Origin: Labia minor
Taxonomy: Eukaryota; Arthropoda; Insecta; Dermaptera; Spongiphoridae
Reading direction: 5' to 3'
Assembly: GCA_963082975.1 (NCBI GenBank)
Contig: OY720344.1
Coordinates: 86,056,107-86,120,106 of the forward strand
DNA length: 64,000 bases
In this document: piece after piece, positions 9,956-22,679 of the stretch
Layout of the letters: each line of letters starts with the position of its first letter
Position numbering within the stretch: the stretch's first letter is position 1
The notes under the pieces: model-generated
What the model was told of the DNA's origin: nothing
The model's input: only the letters and a program-made list of their open reading frames with translations
Databases searched by the model: none
Position numbers and translations under genes: made by a program

Positions 9956-11138
9956 TCTATTATAATAAAAGCAAGTGTAATCTGTCTGTCTGTCCATCTG
10001 ACCGAGCTCTCCAGCCAAATCTATCGCACGCAGGGACCTGGAATTTTTTACACGGAAGCACAAAGGGGCTGGCCACCAGACCTCGAAGCCCGATTTTCGA
10101 TTTTTGAATTAGAAAAATTTTAAAAAAATTATAAATAATATAGTATAGGCGGGTAGTGGAAATTATGTAGAACAAAAATATGTCAATAGAGGCGCTGGTG
10201 GCGATAATTTGGCGGTAATTTAAATTCTGAGCAATGTGCAGATAAAAATCTTTTTATATATCTATTGATATTTACAATATCTCAATTGATCTTATTGGCC
10301 TTTGAAAACATTCACATTACGGCTATAATTTAATACTATTAATTTTTAAGATTATGTGAGTAAATTATTTTAATTAAGAAAATTTGATCTCATAATTGGA
10401 TTTTCACGTAAGATTTTAATATATAATATATTTTTTAATATTATTTTTATAGTAGTTTAGTGTTATGCTAATTTTATATTTTATTTTTATTTTGTTTACT
10501 TTGATTTTTTTTAAATAAATTAATAACATTTAAAGTAGCATAAAAAAATTAATCGAGGCAGGAAAATTGATGGGGTTTGAAATTAATATTGATAAGACAA
10601 AATAATTAGTATCAGAGAGAATAATATTTGCAAAGAATTTAAATCGAGGTTACAATCTGGAAATTATTATCAAAGGGGATCAAAATTATTAAATTATTAA
10701 TTGTATTATATGGGTGGGAGGCATGGTCTATAACCCTGGGAGATGAGAATAGATTCAGAGTATTTGAGAATAGGATTCTTCCCAGCATTTATGGACCAAA
10801 GAAAGATGAGGACACCGGGGAATGGCGGAGACTGCATAACAAGGAATTGCATGACCTCTATGCATCTCTAGATATAGGTCATAAAATAGAGAAGGCTGGG
10901 ATCGGCAGGGCACATGGCTAGAATGGGAGAGGAAAAATATATTGGTGGGGAGTTCGATTGGAAAACGTCTGTGTGGAAGACCAATTGGGAACAGGGTGGA
11001 CAATGTAGGAAGGAACGTGAGACAGGTTAGGAGTTAGATGGCTATAGCTCAGAATAGGGACACTCGGGGGGGGGGGGGTACAGGGGGCGGAGCCCTCGTC
11101 TAGATGTGAAGAGCGACGAAGGAGCTCTGAGCAGCTAG
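9956..11138 (+). mobile_element. Helitron copy 1 (nonautonomous, carries LINE tail)
   Basis: It starts TCTATTATAATAAAAGC and ends CTAG, with A before and T after, the A/T target choice of canonical Helitrons. A decayed hairpin (GAGC...GCTC) precedes the end by a few bases, and an upstream GGGGGCGGAGCCCTC hairpin is followed by GTCTAG. No Rep/helicase is encoded. The middle (about 10540-11065) is the 3' part of a LINE reverse transcriptase. A 13-G run lies between the LINE part and the terminal hairpins. It shares a local rearrangement (TAGGTCATAAAATAGAGAAG) with the copy at 48262. Confidence 0.85.
10540..11065 (+). pseudogene. LINE reverse-transcriptase C-terminal fragment inside Helitron 1
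   Basis: Readable blocks are LIEAGKLMGFEINIDKTK (RT thumb start), GWEAWSITLGDENRFRVFEN, RILPSIYGPKKDEDTGEWRR and LHNKELHDLYASLD. They belong to the C-terminal half of an arthropod APE-type non-LTR element. The same segment sits in the other Helitron copies, so it was carried along by Helitron spread. Confidence 0.75.
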
Positions 11139-11465
11139 TTTGGAAATAAACCTCAAAATTATAGAAACTCGCTTCAAATTCAACCTAAAAAATCAATAGA
11201 ATTTAATGTTTTTAAAATTCCTAAAAAATTAAAATACTAGTATGTTATATATATTAATGATTTTCATTTAAAAAAAATAATATTTAAATAAATATATATA
11301 TTTAAAGAAAATTAAAACTTACTAATGATTTTAATGTTTAAATAATTTTCATTTAATTCTTTAATAAAATTGAATTAATGAGATCTTAAATCGAATCTAA
11401 AGATAATATTTAAGTTTAATTCTTTTCAAAGATTTTAATTAAAAAAATTATAAAATTCATATAAG

Positions 11466-11496
<31 letters not shown>

Positions 11497-12278
11497 TATA
11501 AAATTATAAAAACGTTAGAAAAATGCATTTTATAAAATTTAATTTTTATTGAAATATTTTTTTTAAGTTCACTAATAAAATCTTTGTTTTTTTTTAATAA
11601 AAATAAATAAATTGTTAATTAATTTATGATTAGCGAATGATTGAGGAATGATTTCGGCGAAGAGGTCCTTTCAATACGGAGTAAAAGCCAGGCAACTGAT
11701 TGCGCTCGAGCGATGGAGGGGAAAGGAGAGGGGCGTGTGGGGTAGAGTGGAAAGCCTCTCTCTGGCAATATAAATAAAAATCACTTTAATTAATTTTTTT
11801 TATAATTAATGGTACGTTTGAATAGATCTTATTTCTATTCAAAGAATTTAATGAAAAATTTATAAAATGTATAAATTTATATAAAAATGACAGGAAAAAA
11901 AAAATAAAAATGCATTTTAGAAAATTTAATTTTTATTGAAATATTTTTTTTTATAAGTTCATTATTGAAATGATAATATTTTTGAAAAGAAAAACGTGGG
12001 GATGGAGGAGGTTCAGATGGAAATTGTTCAATTCTAAATATGAATTGATTGGGGAGTATGATAATAAATTTAATGTAAATACCTATAATAACAAAAGAAA
12101 GGTAAATGGTGGGAGTTGGGCCTTACCTTGGTTATGTGGTTGGGATGTAGCAAGCCGACATGACATTTGGAAGATATAAGATAAGATAAGATTCATTGCA
12201 CTTTATAAACGTAAAACAAGTAATAGAGAATCAAATGCAAAAGTTTATCTTTCTTTTACAATAAAATAAAGAATCTAA
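11139..12278. other. AT-rich stretch with a (TA)n run
   Basis: (AT)n at about 11467-11495. A GC-richer patch at 11640-11770 and a 69-codon plus-strand open frame at 11970-12179 (Trp- and Asn-rich) are not recognised. Confidence 0.5.
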
Positions 12279-12463
12279 TCAGTATTTCCCAACCATTTTT
12301 GTGTCATGCCCCACCTAAGCCCTTCTAAAATTCTTATGCCCCCCATGTAACATATATATAATTTTTAATAATAAAAAGGGTTAAACTCGTGTCGAGTCCA
12401 TTTTCGAATTGTCCCCCTTTATAATAAAATTACCCCCCTGTGGGGGATGGGTCCCAACTGATC
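12279..12463. mobile_element. possible hAT-type MITE remnant
   Basis: Begins CAGTATTTCCCAACC and ends GGTCCCAACTG, with AATCTAAT and ATCTAAAT on either side. The ends are weakly inverted and the flanks only partly match. Confidence 0.35.
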
Positions 12464-14344
12464 TAAATGAATGATATAAATGGTAAATACACTAATAAAT
12501 TTTCCTTGTTATAATTATTTTTAAAAGAAGTAATCGGAATTATTGAAAAAAAAACTAAAATATCACTTTTCATATATCACCTTTTTTTCTTATAAATATA
12601 AATATTATAAACTTATTATATAGAAGAAAAATTATACTATGGGTCATAGTATATGAGTATAATTAAATAGAATTGATGGTATTCTGCTATGGTACTATAT
12701 TGTATGGAAGGTGAATTCTCACACAAAGTATATTAATAATAAAATAATCTTAATAACACAAAAGTCAGTTTTAATTTTTTAAATCATTCATTTTATCGTT
12801 CTATATATATGGTAAATGATGTTCATTTAGGTCTAACATAGAAAGCTTTTATAAAATTTTGTTAAACTTCATTATAGATGTATCAAATTCTTTAATAATA
12901 AAATAAAGAGAATGTAACACAGACAAATATTAAATAAGGATTCATGGACACATTCTCAATCAAATCCCTTCAATCTTCATTACATTCAAAACAATAGCCA
13001 AAATATATTCTCATTATAATTTAATTATAAGTTAATAATTGTAATTTAATTATAAGTATAAGTATTATAATATAAGTATTATAATTATAAGTTCATTGCC
13101 CACACATTTGATAATGCATGAGATCCGCTTATTATAGACACTTTTTTATATCAAACATCTTATTTTTTTTATTTAAATGATATTTAAATTACCTTTATAA
13201 CATTTTATATTCGTTATAAATATTTTTTTATGTCCCTTAAAGATATCAATTGATATATTTTCATATGGAAATAAATTACGTTTAATAATTAGATATTATG
13301 TAATAATTAAATCTAACATTTTATGTATTATAAAGTGAAAATTATATAGTTGAATTTATAAATATATAATTATTTTACACTAACTTAATTAATATTGAAC
13401 ATAATGTGCAACAATGAAAATAACCTATATTATTTTGAAATCATTAAATACATATTTTAAGAGCAATCACTCTTTTCATCGTCATTGTCTAATCTTTGAT
13501 CATAATAGTTTTACTTACTGTTCAATTAAACAGATATTTAAAATACCTCAATCCTTTAACCATTCAATAATAATGAAAAACATTATAGTAGGAGTACAAT
13601 AGTTGTAAAAAATAAGTTATTAATTCCACAATGATTGATCTAAACAACTTGATACTACAATGAATGATCTAAATACATAAATCATGCAATATTTTCCACA
13701 AAACAAGAAATCCAAGTTAATATAAATTTTGAGATTATATCTAATATTGTTTGTTTATCTAAAAGAAATGAAATTATTTATATAAAATATTTAATGACCA
13801 TTTTTTGAAAATTAGGTAGGATGTTTGTTTCATATTTGAGGAACTAGTAACCTCCTTAAATTTTTTGTGACCTTTAAAAAAATATCTTGTATTGTTATAT
13901 TGTACTACTATATTAGTATAATTATACTACTTAGTATTCTAGAAAATATGTTATGATTACAAATCGGATACTGATGAAGGGAATAGTAATTGCTCTCTAA
14001 ACATGTCATTTATCAATAAATATTTTCTGCTTACTTGTTAAATAAAAAATTGCTTTAATAAAAAATTTACTTAAATTTATTTGAAAACTACAAATTTTTT
14101 ATATGAATATGAAAATCAATAATATTTAAAATTGGGTTGTGCAGTCTAATTGTTACTTTTTCTAATAGATTTTGTAGATATAATATATATAATAATGAAT
14201 TTACAAAAGTAAAATTAAAATTGATAATCGTAAAAAGTATTTATTTTATTTTTTTATTATATAAAGCATCTAAAATAAGAACTTTCAAGAAATTTTCATT
14301 TATATTTATATAATATATACATACACCCATACATTCATATATTT
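12464..14344. other. AT-rich stretch, nothing recognised
   Basis: No gene or RNA seen; short open frames only. A TATAAG-rich tandem patch lies near 13025-13090. Confidence 0.6.
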
Positions 14345-15060
14345 ATCTATGCGCACGGCAGTGCGCCGGCCAAGTTCCAGCAAGCCGCGCGCATGCCGTA
14401 AGTATATTTACACGAATGGTTTGGAGTCACTTTTGATCCCCCTGTATCTCAGTGCCTATTGCAAGTACAGAGATAAAATTTTATCTACGTAGTCATATAC
14501 TAGAACTAAAGCAGTATGCCAAATTTCATAGTTATAGCTTCAGTAGATCCTGAAATATGACCCTGTGAAAATAGCTTATTTTGGAACTGATTCACTGATT
14601 GGTCAACAAAATTCTTAGGGTATTTCCAATTGTCCTAGCGCTATGAAATTTGGCATACAGGTCGTGTGTTATAAGTAGGTTAACAAAAAATTATGAAATT
14701 TAAGAAATCGGTCAAGCTTGAGTTGTTATAATCGAATATCAATGCGATTTTAACGAATTCAAACGAATTCATTGGTTTTGTCAGAAACTAATCAAGCTAG
14801 GACTTCGAAATTTGGTACACCGATATTATTCACAGTTTGTAGATTTCTTTTAAAATTTCGTCAAAATCGGTTAACCGGAAGTGGTACTTTACCTACACTG
14901 GTTGCGTTTACCTTTCAAGTAAAGTACCAGTTTGCTTCGAGATATTTGCTTCATATTTTGTATATAGATTTAAAAATATGAAAAAAATTCAGATACCAAA
15001 TTTCATCATGATCAGACTACCGGAAGTGACATTTTACCTATACAAGTAGCGTTAGGTGTA
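14345..15060. repeat. interspersed repeat of unclassified, Helitron-like style
   Basis: A GC-rich start (GCACGGCAGTGCGCCGGCC) is followed by repeated phrases such as GAAATTTGGCATACAGG, AAATTTGGTACACCG and ACCGGAAGTGG, alternating with GTACTTTACCT. Similar 'AAATTTGG...CGGAAG' phrases occur in the HINEs here, but no ends or hairpin could be fixed. No coding capacity. Confidence 0.5.
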
Positions 15061-15392
15061 AATTATAAATATATATAATAGTGTTAAACCATTTTACTTT
15101 ATAATTTAAATTAATGTTTGTTTATTTTTATTGTTATAACTTAACAGTTTCTATATGATTTTCAATTAATATTAATAGTTCTAATTATTTATTATTCAAT
15201 ACAAGTTGGAAATTCAGAACTATAAAATAAAAGAACAAATAAAATTATTATATTTAATATATAAACAAATATAATTTTAATTTAAAAAAATTTGCATTTT
15301 TTTTAAACACAAAATTACTTCAAAGGCTAAGAATGGACGCGGGCGCGGCACAAAAAGGAAAAAATAGGAAGCTTTCTTATAAAAAAGTATTG
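15061..15392. other. AT-rich stretch, nothing recognised
   Basis: No coding or element signal. Flanks the long inverted repeat. Confidence 0.5.
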
Positions 15393-16392
15393 AAATCTAA
15401 TCAAAAACATACCTGTTAAAAAGGGGGCCAAGTTCCTATCGGCTATTTGTTTGCCTAAAAAAGGGTTCAAATCCATCCCAATGCCAAGTTTAGATGCACT
15501 TCAAAATCATTCATAATCATTTTTATCAACAGCCTGATCCACTGGTAAACATTTGGCATTCCAAAGAATCGCCACCACACCCAGTCCTCCGCCTCCTGCA
15601 TCCAGGCACGCCACTTTATTCACGTCAACGGTCCATCTGGCCGAAATTCACTTTACCATACACCCAACTTAAAATATGGTATAGTTGTTAAAATACGTAG
15701 GTACATGGTTTAAAATATCTAAAATTATAATACTTAGAAATTTGAACTTGGAAGGTTTTCGTGCTGTACAAAACACTCAGTCCCACACCAAGTCCTCCGC
15801 CTCCTGCATCCAGGCACACTACACGCCACTTTATTCACGTCAACGGTTCATCTGGCCGAAATTCACTTTACCATATACCCAACTTAAAATATGATATAGT
15901 TGTTAAAATACGTAGGTACTTGGTTTAAAATATCTACAATTTTAATACTTAGAATTAGCAGGTTAATTTATATATTTAAATAATAAATATAATTATACAA
16001 TTAATCTAGTGTTACGTACAGTACGAAAACCTGCCAAGTTCAAATTTCTAAGTATTATAATTTTAGATATTTTAAACCATGTACCTACGTATTTTAACAA
16101 CTATACCATATTTTAAGTTGGGTGTATGGTAAAGTGAATTTCGGCCAGATGGACCGTTGACGTGAATAAAGTGGCGTGCCTGGATGCAGGAGGCGGAGGA
16201 CTGGGTGTGGTGGCGATTCTTTGGAATGCCAAATGTTTACCAGTGGATCAGGCTGTTGATAAAAATGATTATGAATGATTTTGAAGTGCATCTAAACTTG
16301 GCATTGGGATGGATTTGAACCCTTTTTTAGGCAAACAAATAGCCGATAGGAACTTGGCCCCCTTTTTAACAGGTATGTTTTTGATTAGATTT
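15393..16392. repeat. near-perfect 377-bp-arm inverted repeat with 246-bp spacer
   Basis: The left arm (15393-15769) and right arm (16016-16392) are reverse complements with almost no differences; I see two or three near the inner ends. The spacer contains a third, diverged and direct copy of the inner half of the arm (about 15777-15950) with an 8-bp insertion. Each arm holds a GC-richer core unlike its surroundings, and a GGTTCAAATCC stretch like a polymerase III B box. Open frames in the arms read the same peptide on opposite strands and are not credible genes. A transcript would fold into a long hairpin. Confidence 0.9.
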
Positions 16393-18699
16393 AATATACA
16401 CATCAAGATAATTTAAAAAACTATTTTTTTACAAAACATATTAAACAAAATGTTTAATTAGTATTTTTATAAATAGTATTTTTTGTTTTATGGAAAATTA
16501 TAAAAATATATTAATTTAATTATTTATTTATTTTATTTAAATCAAGGAAATGTTTTATTTTATTGAGAGGATCTTATTGTTAGTTTATGAATTATTTTTA
16601 TTTGTCAAAAATAAATAAATTAAAGAGCATATTTCACAAAAAATTACATATTTCTAATGACATTATGACATTTTATATGTATTAAACTAGAGAAAATAAT
16701 ATAATCCAGTAGTTGGCAACCTTTAGACCTTCATGAACTACTAAATTAACAAATAATACAAATTTAGAAAATAATGGTAGATATATTTTGAATTATTTTC
16801 TTAAAAAAAAGAGAAATTTCATTAAGCAAGATTTCACATTTTTCTGCGTTTGCTCAGGAATTTTTCATGAGTCTTCGGGTTGATTTGTTTAATTTTAAAA
16901 ATAATTTAATTTAAAAAATCTACATATTATTAATGACAATTATTTAAATAGTGAAATCAAATAAGAGTAAATAATCTTAATTTTTTTAAATAGATAATTA
17001 TAATAAAAAATAAATTTTAAATAATGTAAATTTACAACTTAATTATAGAAATATTTCTTACGTCTTTTTGCTATCTATGAATTTAAAACAATTTTATGAG
17101 ATATAACTTGAGTAAATAACAATATTTTTTTAAATTTAGTTTTTGTACTTCTTGATTAACAAAAATATCTTTTAAATTAATTAATTATAATTAAACATTT
17201 AAGATATTAATATAATATTTAAATGAATTGTGGAAAAACTCTTATTTTGAATAAATTTTGAATATTTTTTAAAATTTTTACTGAATTTTTTATAAAGCTA
17301 TGACAACCGGCTTTGTTGAAAAATTACATTTATAGTATATTTGTCTTGATTGATTGATTTGACTAGAACCCTAACATTTTACATCTATTATATCATGGAT
17401 AAAACATTTAACTTAAATAGTATTGATGAGGAACAGATTTTAATAATATTTTTATTATTAGTAAGTATTATTTTTTTTAATAAAAAATTTTATTAATATT
17501 TTATTTTTTTTCATTTTAATTAATATAAATTCATTATTTATTTTTCTTTCCAAACATAAAATTACAATCAATTTAATGTAAGTAATAAATTAATGTATTT
17601 TATTATTCAAAACGGTTTCTCATTAATATAAATATACTTTTCTTTTGAAGCGTGCTTGTCAAATCAGATCATCTTAACAATGTTGTTTCTCAAATAGATC
17701 ATCTTAACAATGTTGTTTCTCAAATAGATCTTTTTTACAAGTTTTGAGGTTTTTATTGCACATTTTTACATTTTCTTAAATTCTTATTACACATGTCTAA
17801 GAAGTTTAACTGCATAAAAATCAGTTCTTAAATTAAATCTTAATGACAATTAAAAATTATTTTTGATTATGTTTTTTAAATATAATTGTAAAATATCAAT
17901 ATATATTTACTATTTACATATATGGTAGAATAAAGAAGCTAAAAACATTTACAAGTATGTAATATTAAAATAATGCATATGTATATATATTATATATAAT
18001 TATCTAACATAATATGCCCATTAAAAAATAAAAACTTGCACAGCACAAAATGTAGGAAAATGTTTATTAACTTTTCTAAAATGATGCAAAGAGACCATCT
18101 AGATTCATTAAACATTTTATTTATTATATTATAAATAGATTATGTAAGACTAGATATGACTTTACAAGAAATAGTAGAAAAAAATAAGTATCGTTCATTT
18201 GAAAGAAAAAAAGGACCCATAATTTCCTAAACTCTGATTTTATCCATTCACAAATAATATACTATTGTAAAACTTATTCTTAAAACAATTAAATAATTTT
18301 TTACCAATAGACTAATTGAGATTTCAGAGTTTAGCAGTTATTGACGAAATTGACCAGCTCTGGCTCCGGCTCCAACACTTGTATTATATCTTAATTTAAT
18401 TTAGCCGGAGCAGAAGCTGGTTCCGATCAATTTTGAAATGACTCCAGTGCTGGATTTAAGTGATTATCCACTCTGAAAGAATTAAATATTTTCAAATAAA
18501 TAATTTTAGTATCTTTTGGAAATAGATTCTAATTATTAGAGAATATTATACTTTTTGATGATGTGGGGATTTTTAAATACATATTTCCATATTTTGTTAT
18601 AAAATTACGATTGATGTTATTTATATATAAATAAATATTATATGATTATGTGACTTATAAAACGAACAAGAACGCAGTCGTGAGATAAGAAAAAGGAAA
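16393..18699. other. AT-rich stretch with small repeats
   Basis: A CAGTAGTTGGCAACCTTTAG hAT-like end at 16710 has no partner. An exact 30-bp tandem duplication lies at 17666-17725. An inverted pair of GCTCCGG-rich pieces near 18353-18440 looks like a decayed MITE. No gene seen. Confidence 0.55.
17666..17725. repeat. 30-bp exact tandem duplication
   Basis: Two adjacent identical units starting AGATCATCTTAACAATG. Confidence 0.9.
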
Positions 18700-18835
18700 A
18701 TGTGATGAATTTGGAAGAGGATAGGAATCGAATAGAAATAGGTAAGAATATAGATAGTTTGAGGAATGTGGTTACTACTACCAAAAACTTACAAGTCCAG
18801 TACTGTCACACAGATAGAAAGATTAATTAATTAAT
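18700..18835 (+). pseudogene. short LINE 3'-tail fragment
   Basis: The phrases GAGGAATGTGGTTACTAC, CCAAAAACTTACAAGT and a following CACAGATAGA match the end of the LINE tail seen at 27190-27265 and 61145-61225. Confidence 0.5.
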
Positions 18836-19189
18836 AAAGTGTAAATGTTTAATTTGTAATATTGATCATTAGTGGGATTCTTCTTAGGGAATTTATTTAT
18901 TTTTAAATAAAATATATATATATACATGTTATTATTTTTCACTTTTCTTCTGAATGAACGATATGTCAAATGTGCATTATATATATATACATTTATAATT
19001 TTTTCTTTTTAATAAGATGTATAAATAGAAGATCTAGTGAATGTTTATGAGGCAAATGAGCCTGCTAGAGTGTAGCTGGTCGTCGCTGTTGTTCTAAACG
19101 AGTAGAACATTGTAAGAAATTTGTTGGTGTGCTAGGTCTTGGTTTCTTCCTTTTAGTATTGTTGTTGTTGTTGTTGTTGTTTATAGATA

Positions 19190-19454
19190 TTGATTCTCGT
19201 GTTGGACATAAAGGTCTACCCGGGTGCTGCGTGTACTCGCATTCGGTCCGGTTGCCGGTGTGCCGGAGGTGGTGAAATGTGTCTCTACCCTCGTACTGCG
19301 TACGGGTGGCATTCCGGTAGAGAATCGCCGGGTTGCCTGTCCGGTGCCATTCGGCCCGCGTAGCAGAAGACATCGGCCGCCGGCGGCGCCGATTGGTCCT
19401 GCACGGCCAGTTGGCCAATCCTGCTGGTCCGGTGACCGGATCTGAAACCAACAC
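19190..19454. other. isolated GC-rich, CpG-dense island, unknown
   Basis: About 260 bp are far richer in GC and CG dinucleotides than anything nearby. The minus strand holds a 129-codon open frame (19454-19065) that ends in a (CAA)n-encoded Asn run and a basic tail. Two other minus-strand frames (19471-19181 and 19488-19285) and a plus-strand frame are also open across it, so the frame may simply reflect base composition. I do not recognise a domain. It could be a promoter CpG island, the 5' region of a retroelement or transferred DNA. Confidence 0.5.
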
Positions 19455-19751
19455 GACCCGGCAAAAAACATGACTGAAACACCTTCAATTCAAAATCGTC
19501 ATCAATAACTTAAATTATTCAAATAAACAATAATAATAATATTTATAAATAAACCTAATTTTCAATTTAATAGGGAGGTAGAAGAAAATATCATTGAAAA
19601 TAAATATAATTATTAAAAATGATAAATTAAATTAAATTATAAATTTATTAAATAATAATATAAAATTAAACATTTTCATTTAATGCAAAATGAAATGATT
19701 TTATTTTTTGTTGCCCACTCTTTGTTGGAGAAATGAATTTCACTTAAAGTT

Positions 19752-20206
19752 AATTTTTTTCACACCAAATTTCACATGTGGAGATTTTTACATATTTCCA
19801 GGAATCATGCATTTTGTTAACAGAAAAAAGTAATAGATGTCTGTCCGTCTGTGTGTCTGAATAGACGTGTTGAACGGCTCAACGGATTTTGATAAAATTT
19901 GGTATATTTACTTTAATGCATCAGTCGCAACAATTCATCAACTTTTGGTGTATATCCGGAAACCGGAAGTAGTAGTTTACAAAGTATTAATTTTATATTC
20001 ATTGTCAGAAAATATTTCACTTAAAATATAATAGTGATAAATAATTGATTAATTAAAGTAAAAATAAAAACTAGAATAATAGAATAATAATAGAATAATT
20101 TTATTCAAATTTTAATTTTTTTTTATACTTTATATATATAATGTTGTTTGGAAATTAATTTATTTCAAATCGTCGGTCGGTTCTGTGCTTGGCCACAGTT
20201 CATATT
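19752..20206 (+). mobile_element. HINE copy 2, old and partly deleted
   Basis: Keeps CACACCAAATTTCACATGTG, the GTCTGTCCGTCTG patch, CGGAAACCGGAAGTAG and, at the right, CGTCGGTCGGTTCTG plus a decayed hairpin. The left end and a middle block are missing. The most diverged copy in the window. Confidence 0.75.
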
Positions 20207-22048
20207 TAATACTTAATATTGGAGTCAGATAAATGATACTCCTTATATTCTACTTTTTTATATAATAATATCCATAGAATTCAAAAAAAAATTGAAAAAA
20301 GTCTGGAAATTAAATATCTTCTCCCCCTCTCCCATGTAGTTAATAAAAATGCATTCATACTTAATATTATAGCTAAGCATTGATACAAAAACTTGTTATT
20401 ATATTTAATTCTTTTATTTTATTCATTAAAATTTAATAATTTTTTTTTTATTAAACCTATTTTTTATAAATTTATAAAGAGTATTGTAATATATAAACAT
20501 AAAGGTGCATTTTGGGATGCAATGGTGAGGGCAAGGTTGTTTTTTGAACACATGTGGGAGAGTATGGGGAAGTCGTTGAGATGGAGAATGAAAGACCTTT
20601 TGGCGTAACCCATCAAATAAACCAGCCGACAGAGACAATAGAAATATCTTCTATTAAAAGTTAAGATATTTCTTGAATTCTTGTTTTTTAAAAAACTCAT
20701 AAAAATGCATCCCATCTGGTCCCCATATGATATACCTCTTCGTTACCCAAGAGGGATTGAGGGGTGGACAATTTTGCCAAGTACAGGGAGGGAATGATGA
20801 GAGCTTCGACATGTTTGGACAGTTTTGATCATTCTTGAATAGAGTTTAAGGGAGGTGACTTCATGATACCTTGAGGAAAATAGCCAAGAATCATCCCATG
20901 AAGTCCCAGTGTTCCCCGAACTCATTATTGATTAAATAACAGCTAAGTGGTCGACCCATATTTAAATAATTGCAATTACTTAATGAAACTCAATTCCATT
21001 TAATTTATAATCTTCCTATTTATAACGTTACCATATCAACTCTATAATTTCTTTGTTATCTATTGTAATAATATTAATTCTTCTATTTTTATTAAATACA
21101 TAATTTTAGTTTAATTTTATATATGCATTTTTAATCTGAACGAATTCAATTTTATCATTTCCCTTATCAACCTTCGCGGATTCAATACCCATTATTTAAA
21201 TTTAACCAAATTAATTTAATCTTATTTTCAACCCATTTTTTTTTATAAAACACCATACCTAAGTCATCCAATATACGACAGTATGATTAAGGAGTAAAAA
21301 CTCGTATAAGAACTTGTAAGAAGATTTAATAGATATTGCTCTCTATTATTATATGGGAGATGATATAGAAATGAATGATGATTTTAAGCCGATATTGCAA
21401 AAACAGGAACATTTGGCAGTGATTCAAATCTACTAATACATTTTAAGCTTAGATATATATCATTAGTGATAAACAAAGGAGGTTTTGGTAGAATTTAAAG
21501 TTAGAGATTAAATAAAATATTTGATTTAAAGAATAGAAATACAAAAAAATTAAAGAATATAAAAATTTGATAATTGAGATGTAACACTAGATTATTCTAT
21601 AAAATATTCTACATACATACTATAAATAAACTTTTAAATAATCCAAAGTCAATTTTATTAAATGGTGAATCGCTGAATCCTCCCACACATATTTATTTGT
21701 TTCATTCCAATTTTCTATTTAAATATAATCCCGTCCTTTCAACATTTCCAATCATTCAATTTTAACAATTCAGGGGATCTTAAATTTTGAATTTTTGTTC
21801 AAATTCTGAATTCAAAATTTTAGATCGAAATCAACTTTTATTTCTATTTTACTTTTGACTTATCAATAGTTTGAGGTTATTTGATTATACTGGATGTATA
21901 TCACATTTTTCTGACATGCCAGACAATTTTTTATACTTATATATAAATAACAATTACATTAATTAATTCTTTTAAACTGAAATTATAATAACGATACAAT
22001 GGATTTTATCTTTTCAATGAATACCAATGTAGAATATAAATAAATGTA
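20207..22048. other. stretch without recognised genes
   Basis: AT-rich, with a GC-richer patch at 20505-20930 that has short open frames on both strands (for example 20393-20608 plus). Nothing recognised. It lies 3' of the receptor gene. Confidence 0.5.
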
Positions 22049-22054
22049 TTTATT
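22049..22054 (-). promoter_or_regulatory. candidate polyadenylation signal of the receptor gene
   Basis: AATAAA on the minus strand, 13 bp past the TAA stop. Very close to the stop, so a further signal downstream is possible. Confidence 0.35.
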
Positions 22055-22067
22055 TGATATTATTATG

Positions 22068-22256
22068 TTATGTCATAAGGGGGATGCTCACTTTATGTCG
22101 TTGATGATGACGCCTTGCTAAAGTGAGCCGAGATCGAAATACCAACTCTTTTATTGTTGTTCGGAGATTTTTTGTCATGAAACAATAGATGACTGGATTG
22201 ACAGCGCTATTAGCATGACCCAAAAATAAAGTGAACGGCAATACATATACTGCTGT
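22068..22256 (-). CDS. GPCR last exon: TM7 and C-tail
   Basis: A TTTTACAG acceptor precedes the exon, which begins in phase 0 and encodes 62 residues to TAA. TM7 reads AVYVLPFTLFLGHANSAVNP then VIYCFMTKNLR, the N-P-x-x-Y activation motif followed by the short amphipathic helix 8. The tail is basic (RSRLTLARRHHQRHK) and ends SIPLMT. No palmitoylation-type Cys is evident after helix 8. A Ty3/gypsy fossil occupies the intron just upstream in the gene. The TM7 reading is certain, the receptor subfamily is not. Confidence 0.9.
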   Translation of the reverse strand, partial: TAVYVLPFTLFLGHANSAVNPVIYCFMTKNLRTTIKELVFRSRLTLARRHHQRHKVSIPLMT

Positions 22257-22679
22257 CTGTAAAATAAAAAACAATAAAATCAAACATACAATATAAAAAA
22301 ATATTTTTGATATACAAATATATTCATATTTTTAATTACAAATAAAATTTGTATTTAGGCTTTTTCTAAATTATCTATCAGATTATCAATATTCAAATTT
22401 ATTTCTTATTAATTAACTATCTAAAGTGCTAATGAAGTTAAATATGGTATTTATTTGAGTAAATTACCTATTGATATTGTTAATTTTGCATAAGTATACT
22501 TTAATATTTTTTTATATATTATTTTAAAATTTATTTGCTTGTTTTATTATCTTTCTATTTTTAATTAATTTTGTTTTACCTCTTCTTCATTATAAATGTC
22601 ATTATTGTTTTACTATTGAAAATGTTATTATTTTTTGTAAAGATTGTGGTGGTATAAAAACCCAATGGAGGTATAATGA

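Noticed and set aside
15494-15691. 65-codon frame, identical to one on the other strand at 16094-16291
   Set aside because: The identity is only the inverted repeat; the peptide has no domain and no splice context.
19065-19454. 129-codon minus-strand frame as a gene
   Set aside because: Several frames are open over the same GC-rich island and no domain is visible; kept only as an unknown island.
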